Assembly: GCA_030490835.1 (NCBI GenBank)
Contig: CM059973.1
Span: 58,594,008 to 58,658,007, forward strand
Origin: Annona cherimola
Taxonomy: Eukaryota > Streptophyta > Magnoliopsida > Magnoliales > Annonaceae
Reading direction: 5' to 3'
DNA length: 64,000 nucleotides
Each line of letters begins with the position of its first letter. The first letter of the stretch is position 1. Below, one piece after another: positions 1-8,894 of the stretch. The notes below the pieces were generated by a model, which had not been told where the DNA came from, searched no databases, and saw only the letters and a program-made list of their open reading frames with translations. A program made the position numbers and the translations under genes.

Positions 1-386
1 ATTCATCAAGTGAAACCAAATAAATGTTTCCATGTCTTTTACCACTAAACAAGATATGTTCTCCATCAAGTACATTACATATAGATGATTCAAACACAAC
101 TTTGTATCCTTTATCACATAATTGGCTAATGCTCATTAAATTGTGTTTGAGTCCTTCAACAAACAAAACATCTTCCATGCACGCATTTGAAATACTATGT
201 ATATTTCCTTTACCTTTAATTTTACCTTTTTCATTATTGCCAAAGGCAACCATTCCATCATTACAAGGCTTGAGTTTGTGAAACAAACTTCTTTCACCGG
301 TCATATGCCTTGAGCAACCGCTATCCATGAACCATTCATTGTTTGTCTTTGCCTTAAAACATGTCTGAAAAATAAGGAAATACATC
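1..386 (-). pseudogene. Copia protease and GAG-pre-integrase region, partial
   Basis: Reverse-strand translation gives a retropepsin-type active site, FMDSGCSRHMTG (about 300-335). It is followed by text typical of the copia GAG-pre-integrase segment ([32 protein letters not shown]). The frame is +1 relative to the preceding gag frame; the same shift is seen in copy 2. The protease would cleave the Gag-Pol polyprotein in virus-like particles. The rest of pol (integrase, reverse transcriptase, RNase H) lies outside the window. I label it pseudogene only because the upstream gag has a nonsense codon; this stretch itself shows no stop. Confidence 0.75.
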
Positions 387-400
387 TTATCTTTTTGGTA
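383..400 (-). other. Gag/pol boundary: stop codon with +1 frame change
   Basis: On the reverse strand the gag frame ends CCA AAA AGA TAA, and the protease frame resumes +1 from it (GAT AAG ATG). Copy 2 has CCG AAA GGA TGA at the homologous place (11965-11982) and resumes in the same +1 frame. Two diverged copies sharing the shift suggests it is a property of the family. Programmed +1 frameshifting at a slow stop codon is known in other systems (antizyme, bacterial prfB). Its use here is inference. Confidence 0.45.
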
Positions 401-2168
401 CCCATTTTATGGGTCCATTTGGGTTAGTAATAAAATCTAATCTAAGTTGATCTAACTTTGAAAGCCCAAATCTTGTGTTTCTTGGAACCCAAACTAATTT
501 AGCACCATGGTCATATAGTTTCTTAAAATTACATTTGTAAGTTTTATGACCCATCTTATTGCAGAAATTACAAGCCAAAGGTAATCTTGGAGTAGGTCTC
601 CAAGCATGCAAAGGTTCAATCATTGGTCTTCTAGTCCACTTAAAATTTTTCTTTTGTGGCTTGTATATAGATGCAGTTTTAGTTTGATATTTCTCAAGTA
701 ATTTCACATTTGATTTGCTACTTTCTTCTTGCTCAAATGTATTGTATCCAAGACCTCTTTTATGTGTTTGGGATGTCATGTTTAGAAACATTTTGACACT
801 TTCTCCTGGATTAGAGAACTTAGCTAATGATTCATTCAATGATTTGTTCTCCTTTTTTAGCAAATCATTTTCTTCTGCAAGTTTACCATTTATAATTATT
901 ACTGCATCACATTATTTTTTCTTAATTGTAAACTTGCTTCCTAATTTCTTCATTTCTTCATATAAAGAATCATATGCCATTTGTAGCTCATCTAATTCAG
1001 CACATTTGAGGCATTCATGAGAGGAAGAATAACTTGAATTAGAAAGGGAGAGTTTAGAACTTACCTCTTCATTGCTTGTGCATTTTGTTGAGGTAGTTTG
1101 TTCTCCTTGCTCGATTTGTGCCATACAGCAAATTCTCGCACATTCTTCTGCTTCGATTTCGTCGGTTGAGGAGCTACTCGTTGTAGATTCCTCGTCATTT
1201 ACGTACATGCCTCTTCCTTTATATTTCTGAAATCTTCTATTGTCCCCTCGATCCTTTCTTTGTTCTTTTGCCTTGTTTTCTTCGGGAGTTGGACATTGGG
1301 CTTGCATATGTCCCGAACCGCCGCATCGGTAGCACTTGGTTGATTCTTTCTTCTTCTCTCGGGGAGTTCTTTCTTTGAAGCTTCTGAAATTTTTGCCTTT
1401 CCTCACAAATTTTCTGAATCGTTTTGTAAGTAGAGCAATCTCGTCGTCATTTTGAGAAGAAGATGTGTCATCGGTGTCTTGTGCGGCTTTTAAGGCAATT
1501 GCTCTTTTGCCCCTGTGTTGATCTTCATTCCTTTTCTTAATTAGCTCATGTGACATAAGTGAGCTAATTAAGTCTTCAAGCTTCAGCGTGTTGAGGTCTT
1601 TGGCTTCTTCAATTGCAGTGATCTTTGGAGTCCATGATTCGGGTAGAGCTCTTAAAATCTTCATGACCTGCTCAGATTCAGATATTGCTTTTCCAAGACC
1701 TTTTAAAGCATTAGTAATCTTAGAGAATCTAGCAAACATTTCAGAAATATTTTCTGTTTCTAGCATTCTAAAGTTCTCTAGTTCTCCAATCAAAATATTC
1801 CTTCTCGTCCCTTGGACTTGAGAAGTTCCTTCGTAGATAGAGGTTAGTGTATCCCATATCTCTTTGGCGGTCGAGCAAGAGGATACTCTATCATATTCAG
1901 AAGCATTAAGAGCACAAAATAAAGAGTTCATAGCTTTGGCGTTGCTCTTAACAATTCTTACTTCCTCATCGGTCCATTTGGAAGCTCTTTCATCGGTAGG
2001 CAAGGTTACTCCATCTTGGATAGCAATCCAAGAGTCCATGTCGGTAGCCATGATGAGTTGCTTCATACGAAGCTTCCAATATCCAAAATTGTTCCCATCA
2101 AACAACGGTGGCCTTGTAAAGGATTGGCCTTCAGCAAATGCGGGAACGGAAGTAGATTGGGATGCCAT
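387..2168 (-). pseudogene. Copia Gag, SIRE-like, with one in-frame nonsense codon
   Basis: Structural capsid/nucleocapsid protein of the retrotransposon. The first 418 codons (2168 to 912) are open. They start MASQSTSVPAFAEGQSF, carry a UBN2/retrotran_gag-type capsid domain (about residues 22-220, with YWKLRMKQ and AKEIWDTL), a basic linker, and a CCHC zinc knuckle CYRCGGSGHMQAQC at residues 279-292. A TAA at 912-914 interrupts the frame. The same frame then continues through a coiled-coil-like charged stretch into a second knuckle, CNFCNKMGHKTYKC, and ends at TAA 387-389. Two spaced knuckles are known for Sirevirus Gag. The ATG lies 49 nt from the LTR, just after the primer-binding site. Except for the single stop the reading frame looks intact, so this copy is probably young. 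Confidence 0.85.
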
Positions 2169-2202
2169 TTCAATAAGATCTCTTTGGTAAACTCAAAGAC
2201 CT

Positions 2203-2214
2203 GCTCTGATACCA
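2203..2214 (-). promoter_or_regulatory. Primer-binding site, initiator tRNA-Met type, copy 1
   Basis: The reverse strand reads TGGTATCAGAGC, the classic plant copia sequence complementary to the 3' end of initiator tRNA-Met. It begins 2 nt inside the LTR boundary and fixes the LTR inner edge at 2217. Confidence 0.9.
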
Positions 2215-2965
2215 CTTGTTGGTCCCGAGTTGATGGCTAAACCCAAGAGGGGAGGGGTGAATTGGGTTCTTTAAAATTTCTTTTGGTAAATCAAAAATCT
2301 TAACCCCTTGAATAATTAATCCCCTTTTGAAAAGAGCTAGAGAGCAATAAAGATAAAGCAGTAAAAAGAAATATGACACAAGATTTATAGTGGTTCGGGC
2401 AAACCTTCCCTACTCCACTCTTCCAAGCTCACACTCTGTTGTGACTTGGGTTCCACTATGTATTCCACGAATACACTTAGAGTCACCGCTCTCTTCTAGA
2501 TTCCAGCTCTAGGGGGCATATACAACTAGAGCCACTTGCTCTCTTCTAGATTCTAGCTCTAGGGGGCATAAACAACTAGAGCCACTTGCTCTCTTCTAGA
2601 TTCAAAGCTCTAGGGGGCATATACAATCATTTGCACAAGTAGGTGATGAGTCTCACTCCAATCACACCCTACTTTGCATACACTTGATCTTAGCTACCCA
2701 AGCTAAATCAAGATTTATACAACCAAATAAAGAAATGAATAAAAACTACACTTTACAGATTTGTGTAGGCAGTTTTGAGCTCGAGGAAGAAATCAAAGAC
2801 AGCTGGAATGATGATCGTTGAAGCAACTTGCAGTTTGAAGCTCTTTCTTCCTTTGAAACACTCAAATATGGAGAAAAGGGATTTGAAAGTCTTTCTTGCA
2901 CTTCTTTTCTCTCTATGATCCTTAGAGTAGTGTCACTTGCTTCTTCTCACGTTCATTTGAATGTC

Positions 2966-2973
2966 CTTTTATA
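2966..2973 (-). promoter_or_regulatory. LTR TATA box, copy 1
   Basis: The reverse strand reads CTATAAAAGGACATTC. The same box occurs at the equivalent place in the solo LTR (16886-16893), about 60-90 bp downstream of the proximal palindrome cluster. Confidence 0.6.
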
Positions 2974-3044
2974 GATTGAGGAAAATATGAACGTTGTAGA
3001 TGTGGTTGGCGTGCAATAAATGAACTCCAACGTTCGAAAATTTG

Positions 3045-3840
3045 ACCGTTATACTCCAAGTCGAAGATGAAGTCGACTTGGCCTGCGACTTGGCTTCCAA
3101 GTCGTACATGGAGTCGACTTGGCCTGCGACTTGGGTTCTTCAGAAACTCAAGTCTGAGACTTGGGTCGACTTGGCTTTCAGACTTTAACTCAAGTCGATC
3201 CTGAAGTCGACTTGGGTTGCGACTTGGCTTGGTCTATTGCAAAAATGCCTTGATCTTCTTGAAGTGTCTTGAATCTTGCAAACCATTTGAAAGCTTTGAG
3301 TCCTTGCACAATATATGTATGTTCCTTGCTTTGCTTTGGACTCACTTGGTCTTTATGACTTAGGTATTACTCCATTTGGAAGCTAGCTTGAAGATTTGCT
3401 TTGAGCTTGATAGACTTGATTTGAATGTAGAACATGATTCTTGACTTTGAAATTGACTCATTTGTTTTTCATCTTGATTCCTTGGACTTGAGTGATAAAT
3501 CCTCTTGAATATCTTGAAAACTGCATCTTTGAAAGTTTGAACATCTCAAGTCGTGGATGGAGTCGACCTGGCCTGCGACTTCACCCAAGTCGCACCTGGA
3601 GTCGACTTCGTTTGCGACTTCGTTATGTTCGTTTCCACTTTTCAGCTCTGGATACTCCAAGTCGATGCTGGAGTCGACTTCGTCTGCGACTTGACTTTCC
3701 AAGTCGCAAGTGGAGTCGACTTGACCTGCGACTTCACCTGTTGCTTTTTGGGATTCATTCTCAAGTCGATATTTGAGTCGACTTTGGGATCGACTTCACC
3801 CAAGTCGAAGTCCAAGTCGACTTGGAGATCGACTTGACCT
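3045..3840 (-). repeat. AAGTCGACTT palindrome clusters in LTR U3
   Basis: Two clusters (3055-3230 and 3545-3840) of degenerate units of about 35-40 bp. A unit typically has AAGTCGCA, then GGAGTCGACTT in the middle, then TGCGACTT. The outer halves are complementary to each other and the centre is self-complementary, so single units can fold. The clusters recur in every LTR copy of this family in the window. Confidence 0.85.
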
Positions 3841-4028
3841 CTTTGCTTTCCTTAAACATTTAGCAAACATATTAGTACCTTTTATATACTCAAAATTAGT
3901 TCTTGTTAATCATCAAAACTCAAGATTTGGTCAATTTTATTGTTTTAAACATTGTTTCCAACACATTTTATAATTATGTTCCGAATTTTTAATTTGGCTC
4001 TAGGTGGCTCATAAAATTTTAAATTAAA

Positions 4029-4263
4029 AGTGTGTTTGAGAAGTGATAAAACTTTTAGGAAAAGTTTTTTGTGTAAAATTTTTGAAATGAGAGAAAATGA
4101 TTGTGATATGGTAGGAGTAATAACTGAAAAATATGATAAATTATGAAAAATGATTCAAGACGAGAGTAATTGTAGTGAAAATGTGATGAAATAATTAAAA
4201 CTAGAGTAGTTGTGGAAAGTGAAAAGTTTTAGTTTAAAAATTTTTGTATAAACAAACACACCT
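4029..4263 (-). mobile_element. AT-rich MITE, family A, copy 1
   Basis: About 235 bp bounded by gtgtgtttgag on the left and aaacaaacacacc on the right, i.e. short inverted GGTGTGTTTG tips. The inside matches other copies when reverse-complemented (aaaacttttcactttccacaact, aattatttcatcac). No ORF. The rest of 3964-4690 is AT-rich sequence in which I see nothing else. Confidence 0.6.
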
Positions 4264-4690
4264 TAATTACAACTAATTGAATAGTTTCCTCTTGGTTTGG
4301 AAATAAAAAATAAAAAAAAATCAAGTTTACAACTAATGAATACAAAGAAGCATAAATTGCAGTAGTAGGAGAAAATTTGCATGACAATCTCCAACTGTTG
4401 ATTCTAACGAAAAAATTCTAGAGAATGGCCTGATCTGATCTGAACTTGATGATTTTCTCTTTTAATTTTCTTCAATTAAGATATTCTTTATATGGGCTAT
4501 AAATCCCTCAACTACTTGGAGAGATTTGCTAAAAAAAATAGCAACAACCTGCGTGAAATGAAGTTAAAATAAAAAATCATAATAGATCACATTTGACCTG
4601 CTTAACACAAATTGCTAAGGTTTAATGCAAAATACTGAGATTTTGGTAAAAAAAAAGAAAGAAATGTTGACCTTTCTAGTGACAAAAAAT

Positions 4691-6406
4691 TATTGGTCTC
4701 GAGTTTATGGCAATTACCCAACAAGGGAGGGGTGAATTGGGTATTTAAAATTTTTCACTTAAACATAAAATTTACCCCGGTTTAGTCCAGTCCCCTTAAT
4801 GAAACAAATGGAAAATATAGTGAGTAATAAGATAATCAAAACAGAAATATAAATCACAGCAATGGGCAAGATTTTATAGTGGTTCGGGCAACCTTCCCTA
4901 CTCCACTCTTCCAAACTTACACCCCTCGTGACTTGGGTTCCACTATGTATTTCACAAATACAGCTTAGAGTCTCTGCTCTCTTCTAGATTCTAGCTCTAG
5001 GGGGTATAAACAACTCACAGCACAAGTAGGTGACGAGTCTCACTCCAGTCACAACGCTCTTTTGCTATCACTTGGTTTGAAACACCAATAACAAACCAAG
5101 TATGAAAACCAAATAACAAATTGTAAAGAAAGGGGATCTACACTTTACAAATTGTGTAGGCAAGTTACAGCACGTGGAAGAACCCGTCGAAGAGACGATT
5201 TGATCAGCGTTGGAACGAGCAGCAAGTTGGAGCTCGTTCTTCCTTCAAAACTTGTATAGATCACTCAAAGCTAAGACAAGATAGAATTTAAATCTCAGTA
5301 GTTGCTCTTTCTTCTTACTTTCACGTTCATTTGAATGTCTATTTATAATGGTGAAAGAAATTTGAATGTTTGAAGGTTGGTGGCGCGTATTTAATGCGCC
5401 AACATTCGAATTTTTTGAACATTGCTTCCCAAGTCGCAGATGGAGTCGACTTCGGGCGCGACTTCACCCAAGTCACAGACTAGAGTCCACTTTGGGTGCG
5501 ACTTCAGTCTTCAACAAGCTCCTCAAGTTCCTCTTCAGGTCGACTTGTTCTTGAACTCGACCCAAGTCGCAGGTGGAGTCGACTTCATGTGTGACTTCGG
5601 TTTTCAGCAATGTTCTAAGTCCCTGCTTCAGGTCGATTTGGACTTGAACTTGACCCAAGTTGCAGGTGGAGTCGACTTCGGTGCGACTTCACTTTCTATA
5701 CTTGCTCGATGAACTTGAAATCCTTGGGAGTGACCTTGGTTGCTTGATATTCTTCACATTAATTGTTCTTCCACTGATTTCTTTAACTTGGAACTCAGTA
5801 TGATCATTTTTTCTTGAAATCTTCTAACTTTATGTCCTGAAGTTTAAATACTTGATTCTTGAAGTACATAGAAATGTCCAGATGAGTATCCTTGATCTAG
5901 ATTGATGTGTTCATGAAAATCTGCTTGTCTTAGACTTGATTTATCTTCATTTCTGTTCAAGTCGAATGTTCGGGTCGACTTGGGTTCCAACTTAACTCAA
6001 GTCGTATGTGAAGTCGACTTGGGTTCGACTTCCCTTTTTGAATTCAGTGCTGGGGATTTTGAAGTCGATGCTGGAGTCGACTTGGTCTGCGACTTCACCC
6101 AAGTCGCATGTGAAGTCGACTTCTAGTGCGACTTCGGCAGCTCTTGCTCCTCATTTTCAGTGTTGGCCATAAAATCGCATTTGAAGTCGCTGCTGGAGTC
6201 GACTTGGGGATCGACTTGGCCTCAGTCGATGCCTGAGTCGACTTGGGAATTGACTTGACCTGCTAGACTTCATATTTTTCATTTTTATATCCTTTAAATA
6301 TTTCACAAAACATGTTAGTAGCCAAAACTTACTCAAATTGAATTGTTAATCATCAAAATATAGACTTTTCTTATTTTGTCATTGATTTCAACACTTGTTT
6401 CTAACA
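4691..6406 (-). repeat. 3' LTR of SIRE-like copy 2 (1,716 bp)
   Basis: In element orientation it starts TGTTAGAAACAAG right after the polypurine tract and ends GAGACCAATA. The last bases are TA, not CA; the 5' LTR of this copy has the same change, so it predates the insertion or lay in the template. The palindrome clusters are at 5410-5700 and 5960-6260. Next to its partner LTR it holds extra units near 5460-5500 and 6085-6215. Confidence 0.9.
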
Positions 6407-6420
6407 ATCTCCCCTTTTTT
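6407..6420 (-). promoter_or_regulatory. Polypurine tract adjoining the 3' LTR
   Basis: The reverse strand reads AAAAAAGGGGAGAT directly before TGTTAG. The upstream context, AATCATCAAAAAAGGGG, is the form characteristic of Sirevirus elements. It primes plus-strand DNA synthesis. Confidence 0.85.
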
Positions 6421-6769
6421 GATGATTAACAAAACCGATTTGAGTTTATACCTTTCAATATCTTTAAAACATACCACTTTGTCTTGTTTTGGTAGTTTAG
6501 GATAATCATAGGTTATTTGCATTGCATTTCAAACTTAATGAAATTATCATACACATTTCATTTTCAACAATTGCATATATAAATCATAAGTTTAAACCAT
6601 TCATTCAAGCATTTCACATTCATTCAATCATTTCAATTTGTACAAAAACAGAACAGAGCATGAACAAACTTTTTCATATATAATTAGAAAACTTTATATA
6701 AAATGCAAAAATGCAAATCTATAGATGCATACTACCCAACCCATGACTCGATTCCTAAAACTCAACTAT

Positions 6770-6782
6770 TCTCCCCCTTTTT
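6770..6782 (-). promoter_or_regulatory. Second, internal polypurine tract
   Basis: The reverse strand reads TTGACAAAAAGGGGGAGAA, about 360 bp inside the first tract. Repeated polypurine tracts ahead of the 3' LTR are a known Sirevirus trait. The stretch 6421-6769 between the two holds no ORF. Confidence 0.6.
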
Positions 6783-7013
6783 GTCAAGAGATCAAAAATA
6801 GGGATAAAAAATCTGAGATTTGGCAAATAGAAATGCCTATATTGGATATGGAGCATGTCGGATGGGTGGAATGGGTCGAACGTGAGCCAAGGAGTAGAAA
6901 GATGAGACAGGATGAGGTGTCGGCTCTCGGCACACTGACTCACTCTCAAAAGGATCCAGATCGGGTATCGGTCGAACCCTGCCGTTTCTCGATGCTAGCC
7001 GATACTTGATCGT

Positions 7014-8416
7014 TCAGAGCTCCCGGTCCATACAATCCTGCCTAGTATGCATATCCATGACTGCATTGAGGACCCCGACAATCTGAGAAGTCAGCCGATC
7101 CTCAATCTGCTCTAGATGCTCCCATATCACGTTTACCGAGTTGTCCATGACGGTGGTCTTGGAGCTAAGTTTGGGACTATGAGCCTCGCGGTGAACACGA
7201 TCCGTGTGAATGAGGCGATGCGGGCTCGTCGGGGGCATCCTGTGGTGGAGAAGGAGAGGGTTGAGGCTGTGGTGATGGCGGGGGCTGCTCCCCCTCAGCC
7301 TGTGCTCCTCTGGCTTCTTCTTGAGCCGGTTCTCCCATCCTTTCCCTTATTCTTTCCTCTCTAAACCGATCCATATTTATCTTCATACGTTGGAGTAAAG
7401 CCTTGTTTATAACATTTGTCGGCTTTAGTACCTCGAATGGCTCACCATCGATGTCTACATGATAGTACTCAAGAATCTTGGTGATCCATGTCCCATACGG
7501 CAAAACCCCTCATGAGTTGTCCTTCCTGGAGGCTAAGGCTTCAAGGGAAAGTCTGGGAAGGCTAACCTTGACCCTGTTTGCAACTTTCCATAAAATTTCG
7601 GCCTCTTGTGGATTCACTTGATTTCTCTCCCTCCCTTAGGGTATACACAATGGGCGATCAACAGCCTGAGAACCCTCAACCTAGGGGATAGATCCATATA
7701 ATGGAGAAACTTGATCCCAAGGTGATATTTATTGCTCCTAGTGAGCTGGTTGTACATTTGGGTTAGAGTAAAGTCGGCGGGTAGTTGTTCATCATCATAT
7801 GAGACCTCTAAGATTTGTCCAACCTGCATAATGGCATGATCTTGGCTTGGGACCCCCTTGTACCCAAATACGTCTCGACACCTTTTACATATGTGCTGAA
7901 ATATTGTTGATCCCATAGATAATAGAAAATCCTCGTCAAATCTATATCATCAACCTTTAGCAACATTGTCCACCCTTGAAAATCCAATAATTCTTCTATC
8001 CCAAACTCATAATCACTCAGAAATTTAAAATCTATAATCTTTGGGACAAAAATCTTACCCTCGTAGAAGTTCTTGTAGAATCTACTATGTTGTTGCTCGG
8101 TCCTGAAATAGGTTGTCGGCATTTTTAGGACCTGACCCTTTTGAGTTGGAGTTCCCCTTCTTCTGGCCCCTGTTTCAGAACCGTTGGATGTTTGCGGTTC
8201 CTCTTCTCTTGGAGCTGAAGTGGATGGAGTTCTAGTTTGGAATCGAACTCGACGGCCGATAGATGTTGACGGTTCTTCCTGGGCTCGCTTGGATGAAGTC
8301 CTTTGTCTCCTAGGAATCTCCTCCTCAGCTTGGGATCCGGATTGTCTGGGTACCGGTCTTAGAGATGGTTTGGAGACAGCTAATTTGGGTAGCCTGGTAC
8401 CCGATTTGGGTGCCAT
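7014..8416 (-). pseudogene. Third ORF downstream of pol (putative plant transposon protein-like), broken
   Basis: A coding region between pol and the 3' LTR, the place where Sireviruses carry an envelope-like ORF. It starts at ATG 8416 (MAPKSGTRLPKLAVSK). It has a basic, proline/serine-rich N-terminal 90 residues (RRQRTSSKRAQ), then a globular part (SRFYKNFYEGKIFVPKIIDF, FGIEELLDFQGW, RIFYYLWDQQYFSTYVKG). It continues in a second frame at 7916-7614 (QLPADFTLTQMYNQL, LRLLIAHCVYPKGG) and a third at 7503-7177 (LPYGTWITKILEYYHVD, then an acidic, proline-rich tail). The pattern of short conserved blocks looks like the family annotated as 'putative plant transposon protein' (PF20167-like). I see no signal peptide or clear membrane span, so an envelope role is not supported. 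There is at least one frameshift near 7860 and stops after 7614. Function unknown. Confidence 0.55.
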
Positions 8417-8449
8417 TTGGATTTTTTGAAATGGTTTTGCAAATGGGAG

Positions 8450-8690
8450 AGTTAGAGAGAGAGAGAAATGAGAGAGAGGAGAGTAGGGAGATGATTGAGA
8501 GAGTGAGCAAGAGAGAGAAAGCAACGAGAGAGAGAGAGAGAGAACAAGAGAGGGACCGAGAGAGAGATCTCGAAAATAAAGAGAGATGAGAACAGTGAGA
8601 GGGAGAGACGAGAGAGATGAGAAAAGAGAGAGCTCGAGGATTTGAGAGAGGAGAGAGAAAATCGGAGAGCTGAGAGAGTCGGAGGTCTGC
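8450..8690 (-). repeat. (GA)n/(CT)n-rich tract upstream of the third ORF
   Basis: The plus strand is dominated by GAGAGA runs and the reverse strand is a CT-rich leader just before ATG 8416. It looks like a pyrimidine-rich 5' leader or an expanded microsatellite. Several long overlapping ORFs here are low-complexity artefacts. Confidence 0.7.
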
Positions 8691-8759
8691 GACGGTGCGG
8701 GAGAGGAATGGAGAAGAAAGAAGAAGAGAAGGAAGGCGGGAAGCCGGACGATCGCGCGC

Positions 8760-8870
8760 TGAAGTCAACTTGCCCTAACCGAAGTCGACTTCGCCCCTGC
8801 GGAGTCGACTTCACCGAAGTCGACTTGGGTCTTTCGAAGTCGACTTGGCCTATCGACTTGGACTTCTAAG
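8760..8870 (-). repeat. AAGTCGACTT array between pol and third ORF
   Basis: Four GTCGAC palindromes lie within about 110 bp (aagtcgacttcgcccc, ggagtcgacttcacc, gaagtcgacttgggt, gaagtcgacttggcc), plus degenerate units. The motif is the one that marks the LTR U3. Here it lies in the internal region, just after the pol stop (8895) and ahead of the CT-rich leader of the third ORF. Confidence 0.8.
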
Positions 8871-8894
8871 TTCATTCCTCCTATCTTATTGTTC

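Larger units (their letters stand above)
1..3963 (-). mobile_element. SIRE/Maximus-like Ty1/copia retrotransposon, copy 1 (truncated by window edge)
   Basis: The element reads right to left: 5' LTR (2217-3963), primer-binding site (2203-2214), gag, then the start of the protease region, which leaves the window at base 1. The long LTR, the gag with two separate zinc knuckles and the near-identity to copy 2 (4691-15387) point to the Sirevirus (SIRE/Maximus) lineage. The 3' half is not visible, so its target-site duplication and LTR identity cannot be judged. The base just outside the LTR on the right is 3964 (cattt). Confidence 0.88.
2217..3963 (-). repeat. 5' LTR of SIRE-like copy 1 (1,747 bp)
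   Basis: In element orientation the LTR starts TGTTGGAAACAATG and ends GGGACCAACA, so it has canonical TG...CA ends with short inverted TGTTGG/CCAACA tips. A TATA box (TATAAAAG on the reverse strand, 2966-2973) places U3 at about 2975-3963. Two clusters of AAGTCGACTT-type repeats flank the U3: 3055-3230 next to the TATA box and 3545-3840 at the distal end. The R/U5 part contains a small tandem repeat around 2490-2620 (unit with ctcttctagattc and ctctagggggcata). Confidence 0.9.

Noticed and set aside
3469..3837. Open frames with repeated EVDS/CDLG or SRLRLR peptides in the LTRs (also 5422-5712, 14578-14805, 16578-16884, 22711-22947)
   Set aside because: They are translations of the AAGTCGACTT-type DNA repeats, present on both strands and in several frames, with no conserved length or start.
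4681..4690. Target duplication for SIRE-like copy 2
   Set aside because: The outer end of its 5' LTR is missing, so the left flank aaaat has no partner to compare with.
8325..8814. Long overlapping frames on both strands (SLSLSL, RERERE types)
   Set aside because: Artefacts of the (GA)n/(CT)n tract.
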